Source of the DNA: Desmodus rotundus
Taxonomy: Eukaryota > Chordata > Mammalia > Chiroptera > Phyllostomidae
DNA: 64,000 bases
Direction of reading: 5' to 3'
Assembly (NCBI RefSeq): GCF_022682495.2
Contig: NC_071398.1
Coordinates: 15,878,934 to 15,942,933, forward strand
Every line of letters starts with the position of its first letter. Within the stretch, counting starts at the first letter, position 1. A model generated the notes under the pieces. It saw only the letters and a list, made by a program, of their open reading frames with translations. It was not told where the DNA came from and did no database searches. The position numbers and the translations under genes are program-made. This document shows, piece by piece, positions 38,231 through 49,358 of this stretch.

Positions 38231-38495
38231 GTTCTTCAAAGTGAATAGACTAAGAAAGTCCCCTTTTTTGTTGTTTGTCTTGATTGCAATGGGGGAAAAC
38301 ATCTTGATTTAAGAAATACAATATTAATACATTTTGCTATCGAGTACTTTATAAGAGCAGTCAAGGAATGACAAAATAAATCACCTTTAGAAGTATCTTA
38401 AAATTTGTTTAAAGGTGCAGCGTAATAACCAATTACCTCAAGGCCTTCTAATTAAGTAATTTCCAGAACTATTTTAACTTTTAATTTACTAATTT

Positions 38496-38514
38496 AAAAG
38501 TTTTACTTTATGGG
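38496..38514. repeat. Target-site duplication of VES SINE, left
   Basis: AAAAGTTTTACTTTATGGG, exact 19-bp copy at 38726-38744. Confidence 0.9.
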
Positions 38515-38725
38515 CCCTCCTGGTGTGGCTCAGTGGATTGAGCACTGGCCTACGAACCAAAGGGTCGCTGGTTCGATTCCTAGTCAGGGCACAAGCCTGG
38601 GTTGCAGGCCAGGTCCCCAGTGGGGGGTGCACAAGAGGCAACCACATATTGATGTTTGTCTCCCTTTCTTTCTACTTCCCTTCCCCTCTCTCTAAAAATA
38701 AATAAAAATAAAATCTTTTTTTAAA
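38515..38725 (+). mobile_element. VES SINE, young
   Basis: Near-consensus body (TGGCTCAGTGGATTGAG, GGTCGCTGGTTCGATTCC) with AATAAA and TCTTTTTTT before the end, framed by a perfect 19-bp duplication. This is the cleanest VES copy in the window. Confidence 0.97.
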
Positions 38726-38744
38726 AAAAGTTTTACTTTATGGG
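38726..38744. repeat. Target-site duplication of VES SINE, right
   Basis: Exact repeat of 38496-38514. Confidence 0.9.
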
Positions 38745-38764
38745 CTTTTTCTTTCATAATATGT

Positions 38765-39250
38765 CTTTTGGTTCTCTTTTGTGTAATAAACAACCCCAGA
38801 ACTTAATGGCTTAAAACCATATCTGTCTGTTCAGAATTCTGTAATGTGGGTAAGGCTTGGCAGGGACAGCTCCTCTTTGCTCCACGTCACGTTGTCTAGG
38901 CTCAGGTGCTGGTGCTTCTGCTGTGTGCGGTGTAGGCTGGGCTCACCCAGGAGGCTGCATTCACCTGGGGTCTTGACTGGAGTGCCCCATTGCTCCTCCA
39001 CATGGCTTCTTTCTGTCCCTGCATACGGACACTCATCATTTGGTTCTTGGATCAAACTTCTTTTCAGCATGGTGAATGGTTTCTCAGAAAACAAAAGCAG
39101 AAGCTGCCAGGCCTGTTAAGAGCTAAACCTGGAACTGGCTTACTATGGCTTCTGCCATATTCTGCTGTCAAAGTAAGTCATAAAAACAGCACAGATTCAA
39201 GGGAAAGGGAAGTAGCCACTAATTCTCGGAGAGAGAAATAGCATTATATG
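38765..39250. mobile_element. Ancient interspersed repeat, family X (copy 2)
   Basis: Carries 'acttaatggcttaaaaccat', 'ggcttggcagggacagctcc', 'tcctccacatggcttctttc' and 'agcagaagctgccaggcctg', in the same order as the copies at 11430 and 41490. It explains open frames on both strands here. Confidence 0.5.
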
Positions 39251-39550
39251 CAGGGATGGTGTGTTGGCAGCCATATCTGCATACTAATTACCACATTACC
39301 AAAAGTAGTGCATGCTCACCACAAGCCTAGCAATACAGAGGAATGTAAAGAGAAATTGGGTTTCTGCCAAATATTAGTTACATTTACTATTGTCGCCTCC
39401 CGAGGTAAATAGTGATAATAGTTTTGCATTGTTCCTTTACACCTTTCCCTGTGGAAAAGGAACCTCATATGGATATATGTAAAAATATATGAGCTTCTTG
39501 CATGGGCTTTTTTCCCCCTCTTTTACAAAATAGAATATTTTTAAAATTAA

Positions 39551-39768
39551 AGTTTTTATTTATTTACTTTTAGAGAGAGGGGAAGGGAGGGAGAAAGAGA
39601 GGGAGAGAAACATCACTGTGTAAGAGATACATCAATTGGTTGCCTCTTACACACCCCCAACTGGGGACCCGGCTGGCAACTCAGGCACGTGCCCTGACCA
39701 GGAAATGAACCTGCAACCTTTCGGTTCACAGGCCAGCGCTCAGTCCTCTGAGCTACACCAGTCAGGGC
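39551..39768 (-). mobile_element. VES SINE, antisense
   Basis: T-rich start, AG-rich body 'gagagaggggaagggaggga', 'tgccctgaccaggaaatgaa' and the reversed box A 'ctgagctacaccagtcaggg'. Confidence 0.93.
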
Positions 39769-39849
39769 TAAAAAACAAAAACCAGAAAACCCCAGAATCT
39801 TAATATGCTATTACTATTACTCTTACTATTATTACATACCATTATGTGC

Positions 39850-40343
39850 TTTCTTTGAAATCATGTTTGCCAAGGTATAATTTGCATTAAATAAACTGCT
39901 CCCATTTTAAGTCACATTTCAGTGAGATTTGATATAAATCCATGTAACCATCACTACAATAAAAATACAGAACAATTTCATCACCTCCAAAAGTTCCTTT
40001 GGACCCAGACAACCTCCCATTCACATCCCACCCCAGGCCACCACAGATGCACTTCCCGTGACTGGAGATCGATTTGTCTTTTCTAGGGTTTTATGCAAAT
40101 GGAATCATACAGTGTACATATGCCCCTTCGTGTTTGACTTCTTTTGCTCAGCATAGTGTTTTTGAGATTCATCCACATTGTTGTGTATATCAGCTTTTCA
40201 CTACTTTTTATTGCTTAAGTAGTAGTATTTTATATGAATAGACCGCGATTTTTTCATACATTTACCAGTTGATGAACACTCGGGTTGTTTCCAGTTCTGA
40301 GCTGTTAATGTGAACATAGCTGCTGTGAACATTCCAATACACC
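39850..40343 (-). mobile_element. Old L1M 3' fragment, antisense
   Basis: Phrases in order: 'caaggtataatttgcattaa', 'gtaaccatcactacaataaa', 'gcaaatggaatcatacagtg', 'gttgatgaacactcgggttg', 'agctgctgtgaacattccaa'. Confidence 0.8.
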
Positions 40344-40490
40344 TTAACATCTCCGTGCCTCGGTTTCTGCCTCTATAAAATGATCTTAGTAATAATACCT
40401 GCTTTATAGAGCTCTTGTGAGGCTTGCAGGAGTTATTAAATGTAAAGTGCCAGGTTTATAATAAGCAGGTATGTAATAGTAATATTACCT
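40344..40490 (+). mobile_element. MIR SINE fragment
   Basis: 'ccgtgcctcggtttctgcct', 'agtaataatacctgctttat', 'gcaggagttattaaatgtaa', 'agtgccaggtttataataag' follow MIR sense order. Confidence 0.75.
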
Positions 40491-40899
40491 TTTATTACCT
40501 CAAGCTCTATGTAGTAACTCTGCAGTCACTGAAGCCTCAGGCCAATAGGGATACTAGTCAGTTAAGGGTAGAATTTCAACTACCTCGGGAAAACAGGAAT
40601 TAAATCCAAACCAGGCCTCTTGCTTAAGGCCAGGGACTAGGTTCATACTACCCCTCACACACAAGAATGAAAGCTACAGTTACCACCGGGGACAAGCTTC
40701 TGTCTTGGAAGACAGATGAAGACACACCCACCACCAGCTGCTGCTCACTGGTGACTAGGACTAATTTCTAGTAATTTCCCAAGGACGAAAGCCCCTGAAG
40801 TAAAACTGCTTCTGAATTGGGTCACCTGCAACATCGGTTTCTTCTTTCTACTGAATTGTTCCCATCTTCATATAAACATTACTTAATATATATTTTTTA

Positions 40900-41375
40900 A
40901 CAAATAAACAAAACATCTCTCTTATCCCCATTCCCCCTTCCAAATATAGCCCTATTTCTCTGGTTTCCTCCAGAGTAAAACTCTTTGAAAAAGTTGTCTG
41001 GACTTGCAGGCTGCACTTCCTTCTCATTTTCTTCCCGTGTCACCCCAATGGGACTTTCATCCCTAACATTCCCTGATCAGCAAAAATATTGAAAAACCCG
41101 GTGATCAATCCTGTGTCCTCATATAACCTAACCCCCTAGTAGCGCTGGATGTTTGACCACTGCCTCCCTTTGAAACGCCTTCCTCTCTGGGCTTCCCTGA
41201 CTATAGACTTCCCTGGTTCTCTTCTTTCCTCGTGGCTGTTCTTCTGTAGTCCTTTTTGCTGCTCCTCCCGCGCTGCCAGACCTCCAAACATTGGAGTCCG
41301 CTGAGGCTCCGGCCTTGGTCCTCTTCTCTTTTCCATACACACAGTGCTACTCATGTCCCGGTCCCTCTGGCTAGA
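40900..41375 (+). mobile_element. L2 LINE fragment, sense
   Basis: L2 sense phrases: 'agtaaaactctttgaaaaag', 'cacccaatgggactttcatc'-like, 'ggctgttcttctgtagtcct', and 'ccttggtcctcttctctttt'. It accounts for overlapping open frames at 41128-41354 on the minus strand. Confidence 0.75.
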
Positions 41376-43337
41376 GGTTTACCGGTTGCATTAACATATT
41401 TTGCAAAGAACCAGCCTTTAGTTTAATTAATTGTCTTTTGGTTTTCTATTTCATTGATTTTTCCTCCTATATTTAATATTGTTTTCTATATTATCTATTA
41501 CTACAAAACAAATTACCTCAAAACTTACCAAATTAAAACAACAAGCATTTATCTCACAGTTTCTTTAAGTCAGGGGTCCGCCTGGCTTAACTGGGTGCCA
41601 CTGCCCCGAGGCCTCTCAGAAGGCTGCAGTTAAGGCATTGCTGGCCTGTGGTCTCATCTGAAGAATCAGCTGAATACAGGGCCATTCCAGGCTCACTCAC
41701 ATAGTTGGCAAGACTCAGTGGTTTGTGGGCTGTCGGACATAAGGCCTCAGCTCTTTGCTGATAGTTGACCAGCAGCCTCTCTCAGTTCTTTGCCATGTGG
41801 GCCTCTCCATGGGGCACAACATGGCACCTGGATTCCGCCAGAGCGAGCAAGCAAGAGAGCAAGAGAGGGTGAGCAAGGTGGAATCTTGGGTCTTCTGTAA
41901 CCTAATTTCTGAATTGACAACCACTTTTATCCTCTTCTCTTTGTTACAAGCAAGTTACTAGATTCAGTCCCAATTCAGGAGAAGGGAATTATACAAGGCA
42001 TGAATACCAGGAGTTGGGGGTCGCAGGGTACCATTTTAGAGGCTTCCTACAATACCTGCTTTCTGGTAACTTTTGGTTTAATCTGCCTACTTTTCTAGTT
42101 GCTTAAGGTGGAAACTTAGTTCACTGACCTTGGACCTTTCTTCTTTTCTAACGCAAACATTAAAACCTAAATTAGTCTAAAAGAACTATTTTAGCTGTAT
42201 TCCCCAAATTTTGATGTATTTTCATTTTCATTCATTTCAAAATGTTTTCTAATCTTGCTTATGATCTTTTTCCTACCATGGATTACTTAGAAATGTGATG
42301 TTTATTGTTTAAGTTTCAAATATTTGTAGATTTTCCAGGTAACTTTCCATGATGGCTTTCTAATTTCTTCACAGTCAGGGAGCATAATGTATGTTATTTC
42401 AATTATTTTAAATGTATTGAGACATATTTTATGGCCCAGGATACAGTTTCTTTGGATGAATGTTCCATGTGCACGTGGAAGTGTGGCCTGTAAATATCAA
42501 TGAACTCAACTTGGTCTGTGTTTTTGGACACTTCCCGTGTGCACGCACGGTCACAGTGTTTGTCTGCTTGATGAACTGACCCCTTGTATCCTTGTTTTTT
42601 ATTCTTTTTTCCAAAGTCTAATTTTGGGGATGTTAATATAGCCATGCCAGCTTTCTTAAAATTAGTGTTTTCATGGTATATTGAGTTCTATTCTTTATCT
42701 CTTAATGCGTTTATGTCTTTGTATTTGAAGCAGATTTTTGTAGACACCATATTGTTGTTCTTGCTTTTTTTAAATCCAGTCTGTCCTAAATGCACTTTCT
42801 GTCTTTTAACCCTAGTCTTTTAAATAGTTTAGATCATCTGCATTTAATATAATTTTAATATTGTTGAGTTTAAATCTACCATCTTGCTGTTTGTCTCATC
42901 TGTTCTTTGTTCCCCTTTCCCTCTTTTCCTTCCGTCTTTTGTATTGATCAAGTATATTTTATGATTTTTAATCTCCACTCTTGGCTTATAAACTATACCT
43001 CTTCATTTAATTCCCTAGTCTTCATTCTAGGACTTCAGTTATCTATATGTATGTTAGAATTCTTCTTATTGTCCTTAGGCTTTGTTCTTTTTTCTTTTCT
43101 TTTTTCAGTCTTTTTTTCTCTCTCTCCAGATTGAATAGGTTCAGTTGCTCTGTCTTCAGGTTCACAGACTTTCTTCTCTGTCATCTTCAGTTGTGCTCTT
43201 TGGTTCATCCAGTGAAGTTTTTATTTTACATACTGTATTTTTCATTTCTAGAATTTCAAATTTGGTTATTTTCCCCCCATTTGGTTATTTTTGTGTTTTC
43301 TGCTTCTTTGTTGAGATTTCCTAGTTTTTTATTCATT
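41376..43337 (-). mobile_element. Old L1M ORF2 fragment, antisense, interrupted by family X
   Basis: 41376-41489 ('tgcattaacatattttgcaa', 'taattgtcttttggttttct') and 42061-43337 ('tgtattccccaaattttgat', 'gaatgttccatgtgcacgtg', 'gatcatctgcatttaatata', 'atttctagaatttcaaattt') are antisense L1 ORF2 sequence. Family X at 41490-42060 lies between them. The sequence continues after 43726. Confidence 0.7.
41490..42060. mobile_element. Ancient interspersed repeat, family X (copy 3)
   Basis: 'aattacctcaaaacttacca', 'tcatctgaagaatcagctga', 'gccatgtgggcctctccatg', 'gcaagcaagagagcaagaga', 'aggcatgaataccaggagtt'. It is the best preserved of the three copies. Confidence 0.55.
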
Positions 43338-43351
43338 AAAAGTATATTTTC

Positions 43352-43711
43352 GTTATACCATGTGATTTCCTTATATGTGGAATCTAAAGAACAAAATACG
43401 TGAACAAACAAGCTAGAAACAGACTTAGGATACAGAGAACAGACTGATGGTTGCCAGAGGAGAGGGGGCTTGGGGGCTGAGTGAGAAAGGTGAAGGGATT
43501 AAGAGTAACTAATTGGCAGTTACAAAATAGTCACGGGGATGTAAAGTGCAGCATAGGGAATACAGTCAGTAATACTGTAATACCCACATGTGGTGCCGGG
43601 CGGGTACTTGAAATATCAGGGGAAACACTTGGTAAAGTATGTGACTGTCTAACTGTCATGCTGTGCACCTGCAACTAATACAAAATTATGTCGGATATGA
43701 ACTGTAATTGA
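43352..43711 (+). mobile_element. 5'-truncated L1M copy inserted in another L1
   Basis: L1 3' sequence in sense ('ttccttatatgtggaatcta', 'gaacagactgatggttgcca', 'acaaaatagtcacggggatg', 'actgtctaactgtcatgctg'). It is framed by AAAAGTATATTTTC (43338-43351) and AAAAGCATATTTTC (43712-43725), so it is an independent later insertion. Confidence 0.8.
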
Positions 43712-43725
43712 AAAAAGCATATTTT

Positions 43726-44270
43726 CCTTTACCTCATTGAACATATTTATAATAGCTGCCTTAAAATCCATGTCTAATAATTAAAATGTCTTTGTCATTT
43801 CAGCCTTGGTCTCTGCTGATTATCCTTCTCCTTGAGGATGGTCGGGGTTTTTTTTAATAAGTGATTTTGGATTATGCCCTGGGCGTTATGAATACCATGT
43901 TGGAGGACTGTGGGTTCTGTTACAGTCCTCCAAACACTGTGGAATTGTTATATAGGAGGGGTTTTCTGTTTGATTTTTGGGTTTGTTTGTTTTGCTAATC
44001 CCTTCACCATTTTTACCCAGCTGTTGAATTTTCATTTTACCAGGCAATTAGCTGCAGCCTTTGTCTTGCCTGCAGTGGGCGGAGCTTAGATCCCAGGTCA
44101 GTTCTTTTCGCCTTAGCTGCTAGCTGCTTTGAGTCTGGTCCCCACATGCTGAATTTCAGCGCATTTCCCTGAGGTCTGGGAGAGGCAGTGGGGGACTATC
44201 CTTACCTACTTGAGTCCTTATCATCTTCATAACTTTTGTCCTGCTTGTTCGCTGCTTTGGGAGTAAAGAA
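43726..44270 (-). mobile_element. Old L1M fragment, antisense, right part
   Basis: Resumes the antisense L1: 'ttataatagctgccttaaaa', 'tctctgctgattatccttct', 'gttttgctaatcccttcacc'. The right border is uncertain. Confidence 0.6.
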
Positions 44271-44349
44271 AATTAAAAGAAAATAAGTTATGATTTTCAT
44301 CCATCTTCAAACTCAGTCTGGGTTCTGTGGCCTGGCTTAGCTCAAGAAG

Positions 44350-44995
44350 CCAAGATCATAAAGAGCCACGTGTGCTGTGTGAAGGGATCTGGATTTATGT
44401 TGACTTTATGTGGAGCCATTGAAAGATTTTAAGGAGGGAAGAATCAATCATAATTACATCTTAGCAAGACGACTTTGGTTGCTTTGTGAAGGATGAGAGT
44501 GGGACAAGGCTAGGTGTAGGAAGACCTGTTGGGATGTAGCTGAGGCAATCTGGACCTAGACAGGGGGTGATGGATATTGGATGAGGGTTTACACGTGAGA
44601 ATGAAGGAAAAAGATGTCTCCAGATAGGAAAGGAAGCATAAGAACAGAACAAAAGTGGGCCGATTGTGGCATGAGTGGAGAATTGAGACTTGAGCTGTCT
44701 CCCTGGACCAAGTCATGTTGGGTGCCTTGGGGAAGTAAGGCGAGGTAGAGAGGGTAGGGCGTGGTGCGGAGAGCCTTGAAGGCTGGACAGAGGAGTTTGG
44801 ACCTGATGTGATGGGCATTTGCGAATCTATAGATTCTTGACAGCGGAAGCAGTGTGGTGAGAGGTGTCTAGGAGTGATCGGCAGGGGCATGAAAGATGGA
44901 TGAAGAAGGAGAGCCTGAGCCCAGGAGATGGCACCAAGAAAGGAGGGCTCTGATTGGAGGGATGTCTGTGAGGCTGTTGAGAAGAAAAGTAGGTA
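44350..44995 (-). mobile_element. L2 LINE fragment(s)
   Basis: Reversed L2 phrases: 'gagccattgaaagattttaa', 'gcaagacgactttggttgct', then again 'agccttgaaggctggacaga', 'ttgacagcggaagcagtgtg'. The repeated order suggests two partial L2 copies or a duplication. It explains the 126-codon minus-strand open frame at 44510-44890. Confidence 0.7.
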
Positions 44996-45309
44996 TCATA
45001 GACAGTTCAGAGGAAAAAGGGAGGCTGTCATCCTGTCATCTTGTTTGTACATTTAGAAATGGAGATAGAGTTATAATCCACCTAGGAACCGTGACTCTCA
45101 TAGAGTTGTTGAGAAGCTGAAATGAAATAATATATATTAAATCACAAATATTTGAGTGTCCTTATAGGTATATATTCACCATTATATTAACTCTTGTAGT
45201 AGGGTTGCCAGATACCAAAGTAGAGGTGTGGGATTATCTAGTGTGGCAGCCATTGGTCAGGTAAATAAGAATTTGACATACAGCTTTAATCTCGGACTAC
45301 ATTTTACCT

Positions 45310-45545
45310 TTCTCTATCAGATAGAGGTATGTACTGCGAACCCCTAAGTCTTGAGCTTGCCTCACATTTAATAGCTGTAGACAAGTCACATAATCTCTCT
45401 GTTCTTTGTCTGTAAAATGGGGATCATTATAATGACCACCCGACTGGGTTATGAAATTTAAAAGATAATATATGTAAAGTGTTCAGAACCAGCAGCTGTC
45501 ATGGTAAGGGGTGAATAAGTATTGGTTGCTATTATTTTCCTGTTA
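45310..45545 (+). mobile_element. MIR SINE
   Basis: 'agctgtagacaagtcacata', 'ctttgtctgtaaaatgggga', 'gaccacccgactgggttatg', 'tgtaaagtgttcagaaccag' follow MIR sense order to its 3' end. Confidence 0.85.
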
Positions 45546-45649
45546 TTTTCAAGTGAGCACATCTTCCTTTATTTTTCCAAGGCAAAAGCCAGCCCGAAGT
45601 AGCCCTTCAGATGAGTACAGTGCGTGATCACCTGTCCTGATCCAGGATA

Positions 45650-45831
45650 CAGATCATAGTTGACCACTCTCTGTTAGTCACTTTATATGCAGGTCCACCT
45701 AGTCCTGGAAATGGCCCTACAAGCTGATTCCTATTATCATTACCACATTTTATAGGAAAGGAGACAGGTTCAGAGAAGTGAGTGAGTCCCCAGGGTCACT
45801 TTACTGCTCTGTGCTGGATCAGGGACTGAGA
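45650..45831 (-). mobile_element. MIR SINE fragment
   Basis: 'attatcattaccacatttta', 'ggaaaggagacaggttcaga', 'agtccccagggtcactttac' are reversed MIR. Confidence 0.75.
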
Positions 45832-45841
45832 GCCAGATCTC

Positions 45842-46018
45842 TTTTCCTCTTTTTTCTTTTTTATTGAATTTATTGGGGTGACATTGATTAATAAAATTAT
45901 ATAGGTTTCAGGTGTGCAATTCTATAATGCATCATCTGTATATTGTCACACCCCAAGTCACATCTCCTTCCATCACCATTTATCCCCCCCACCTCCATCT
46001 ACCTCCCCTGACCCTTAA
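45842..46018 (-). mobile_element. 5'-truncated L1MA 3' end, antisense
   Basis: 'ttattgaatttattggggtg', 'ataggtttcaggtgtgcaat', 'gcatcatctgtatattgtca' is the reversed L1MA 3' end. AGCCAGATCT at 45832-45841 is repeated at 46019-46028, giving the target duplication. Confidence 0.85.
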
Positions 46019-46339
46019 GCCAGATCTTTCTGATTGCAAAGGTCACGCCCTTAGTCACAACTGTAATAAATAAATGTTTGCTTTAACTGAACTTATCCTT
46101 TAGTTGACTGGAGACTGTAAAAACCAGTTACAGAACTCTCAGTGGCAGAACGTACATTGGTGACTGCAGTGGCCGCGGGAAATTTCTGTAACAAACCAAT
46201 CACGGAGCTTTTACATTGGGAAACGGCAGGGGGTCGACAAATACAACCCAGGCTCTTTCCTGTTCTTGGACAGCCTGTGAGCAAAAAAAGATTTTCGTTT
46301 TTTGTTTTCGTTGTTTTCACATTTTTAAATAATTGATGT

Positions 46340-46577
46340 CAGTGAAGAAGAAAAATCTTTGTGATGTGTGAAAATTATACAAAATGCAAATTTCAGTGTC
46401 TATAAATGAAGTTCTATTGAAACAGTCACACTTATTTGTTAACATATTGTCTCTGACTACTTTTGTACTACAACAGCAAAGTTGACTAGTTACAACAGTA
46501 ATTGCATGGCCCTCAAAGCCAAAAGGCTTTACTGCTTGGTTCTTTACAGAAAAAGTCTGCTGACACCTGTTCTAAGG
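46340..46577 (+). mobile_element. hAT-type MITE fragment
   Basis: 'gtgaaaattatacaaaatgc', 'tttcagtgtctataaatgaa', 'gttaacatattgtctctgac', 'ttctttacagaaaaagtctg' follow the order of a common mammalian hAT non-autonomous element. The subfamily is not assigned. Confidence 0.6.
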
Positions 46578-48200
46578 TAACCATGACCCAAATATTTATT
46601 TATGTTTTGTTATCAGCACCTCAGTGCTTGCTTTTTAACTTCTTTGGAAGTTACTCACCTTCCTCAATCATCCTTAAGTCCTCTTTCCCCCAAATCAAGC
46701 ATTGCATCCTTCTGTAAATAGCCGAAATCTTGTCTTTTATAAATATTAGGTCTTTTTTGAGTAGATTGGAGTAGATATTGCATTTCTTTTCTGAAAATCA
46801 CCAGCTGCAGGAATCATTAACTCAGGAGATACAGGATGACATTGGCAAAGGGTCCTTTCTTTAAAGATAACAACTTAATTATACTTGCGTGTTTTGGCAT
46901 TTTATTTTGCTGTTATTTTTGTTTTCATACTTTAGTTTTCTCATTTCACTCCCCTGTTCCAGTTTGGAGGAAATGAAAGCGTTAGTGAGAGCACTTCCGC
47001 GTGTGTGTGAAAGGACACAGGGCTGTGAAGCATCTGATTTTCTTTTCTTTTTCAAGTTTTGAAATAGAACTTGCATTTATTTTTACTTATGGACTTGGAA
47101 GAGAGTAGACCAACAACTTAACTGAAATATAATTCCTTAGAAAGAAATTGTAACTTACTTTTCCTTTTGCTGGACCTGGTGTACAAGAGTAGAGATTGAT
47201 TTCATAGCAGTTGAGGGATATTGTGTCAATGGTTTAAACATGAAATTATATTCTCAGGCCACAAGCCTCTTGATTTGCTTTTCAATATTATGAGACCAAC
47301 TAATTCTTGAGCATGTTTTAACGAGTTTGAACATTTATGTGGCAAATTAAATTAATTAAGTCACTGGAATGGTTTTAATACTTTCATCATTACAAAATTA
47401 TAAAGAGTCTCCTTCATTTAAAATATCTAGTGTTCTCTTTCCTTTCATCTTTTAAAGTAACTTGCCATAAACCTGGAACTTTTCCTTCCTTGTGATCACA
47501 TTTCCGGGTTTTACTTTGTTAATTCTACCCTTCAAGAAAATTCCATCGTGTTTCTGAAGTCTGTTACTGTCTCAAGCATCCTTTTCAGGAGAACCAATCT
47601 GTCTTGTCAGTAACACATTGGGGTAGAGTCAGTTATTACAGATTTTCATTGTAAGGTAACTTTGTGTGAACTGGAACATTTATACGTTGATTAAACCTAT
47701 CTTGGAGTTCAGCGAACTGGAGTGAGTTGCGATGGAATGAGTAACCCAGTTAATGCATAACTGCAGAAGTCTCGGCATCTCCTGTTTTCAGACTGTTTTT
47801 GTTTCTTTAGTTCGTGGAGTTGCCAAAAATCCATATTGGTACAAAGCATTTCCTATATGTTCTTACTTTTCTAAAGATTTTTATCTATAGTTCTTATTTG
47901 CACATCATTCTGTTATTTGAAGACATGGGAAAAAAAACTTTGCAAGTTGAAGTGTAAAATAGGGACTCTACTTCTCCTTTCAGCGCCCCTCGCTTTACCT
48001 CTTTTTCCTTCTCCCCCCCCCTTTAAAATTTCCCTCTACAGGTCCTCACCCAGGCTTGACCATCACTAGAAAGTAATCAAATTTTAGAAATCATCTCACC
48101 CTCGTATCTTTCTCATTCCTTCTCAGCTCATAAAAAGGAGATAGCAGTTATATTAATATTTATAAAGGGATTGGTGGCAGCCTCCTATTGTGCTGTCCTT
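46578..48200. other. Intron without recognised features
   Basis: AT-rich with no coding block. 47340-47400 holds several TTAATTAA/ATTA motifs. No RNA gene seen. Confidence 0.45.
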
Positions 48201-48222
48201 CTTGGGATGATTTTGCATTTTT

Positions 48223-48432
48223 TTACAGATTTTATTTATTTATTTATTTTCAGACAGAGGGGAAGGGAGGGAGAAAGAAATGGAAAGAAACATTAAAGTG
48301 TGGTTGCCTCTCGTGCTCCCCTCACTGTGGACCTGGCCTGCAACCCAGGCATGTGCCCCGACTGGGAATTGAACCGGCGACCCTTTGGTTTGCAGGCCAG
48401 TGCTCAATCCACTGAGCCACACCAGCCAGGAC
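48223..48432 (-). mobile_element. VES SINE, antisense
   Basis: Framed by TGATTTTGCATTTTT (48208-48222) and its exact copy (48433-48447). The body ends 'ctgagccacaccagccagga'. Confidence 0.96.
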
Positions 48433-48447
48433 TGATTTTGCATTTTT

Positions 48448-49213
48448 AATTGGAGGCTATTTAGCCCAAAGAATTCTAATGATTAAATAGACTCTAAAGC
48501 AATACAGTTTGCTAATAGAAGAAATATTTGGAGGCAAGAAGGTCTCTCTGGCTCTTTAAAACATACCTGGCAGGTCACTTGCACTAACAGTAGTCCCATT
48601 AACAAGTTAGTTTTTGTTTAATAACTTGTCCCACAGAGATCTTCCCATGGTTACATCCATACCTGTCAGTCTGTCTACATACAATTTATGTTTAAATCAT
48701 GCCTGCTTGTGTGGTCTGTATGATGAGGTGCAATGAAACCACGACCAGGAAAGGGAGGGCTAAGAACCCCTGAAATCTTTGCTAACCTACTTATAGCTCA
48801 GGGTCACCTCTTGGTTACAGTGCTGTAAAAAGGATAACAGTATAAAGGTAAAACCAGAAATGGCGGATCGACTATTAGCCTTAGGGAGAAAAGTGGGTCC
48901 TGACATGTAGACACCAGTTGGGGGAAATCTATCCAGGGACTACCCAGCATCCTTGCCCAGTGACTCCTTCAGCCTGCCTCCTGGCAAGCCCTGTCAAGAC
49001 CAGAAGATGACTTTGGCTCCAGCACTCTGCAATGCCCTAATATGTGCATCTAGGATAGAGGGTTAGCAGCTTTCACAAGGCATTTATCAGTCACCTTCTA
49101 TTGTTAGGAAATCAGAAGTGTTCACTCCTTACCACTTTGAAAATGCTAAAGAAGAGGGGAATTTTTTTGTTGTCTTCTTCAGGCTAGAATTAATCAGATT
49201 TCAGCCCTTCAAT
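48448..49213. other. Intron without recognised features
   Basis: No coding, RNA or repeat signature that I can name. Confidence 0.45.
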
Positions 49214-49358
49214 AAGACCATTAAGTAACAGAGGGTGGGAAGTGGAGATGGCTGGCGTGGGGGTGGGGAGTTGTCAGGGGAGAATAGAGATAACTGTACA
49301 TGAACAACAATCAAAAAAAGAGTGAGGGTGGGGGTGGGGGAAGACCATTAAGTAACAG
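49214..49358 (+). mobile_element. Very short young L1 3'-end insertion with 18-bp duplication
   Basis: AAGACCATTAAGTAACAG at 49214-49231 is repeated exactly at 49341-49358. The 109 bp between them are a G-rich L1 3'UTR end ('gataactgtacatgaacaac' then A-rich) followed by a (GGGTG)n stretch. Matching sequence reversed at 56263-56468 supports a bat L1 3' end. Confidence 0.85.

Noticed and set aside
44510..44890. 126-codon minus-strand frame
   Set aside because: Explained by decayed L2 ORF2-region sequence; broken and without a host-gene pattern.
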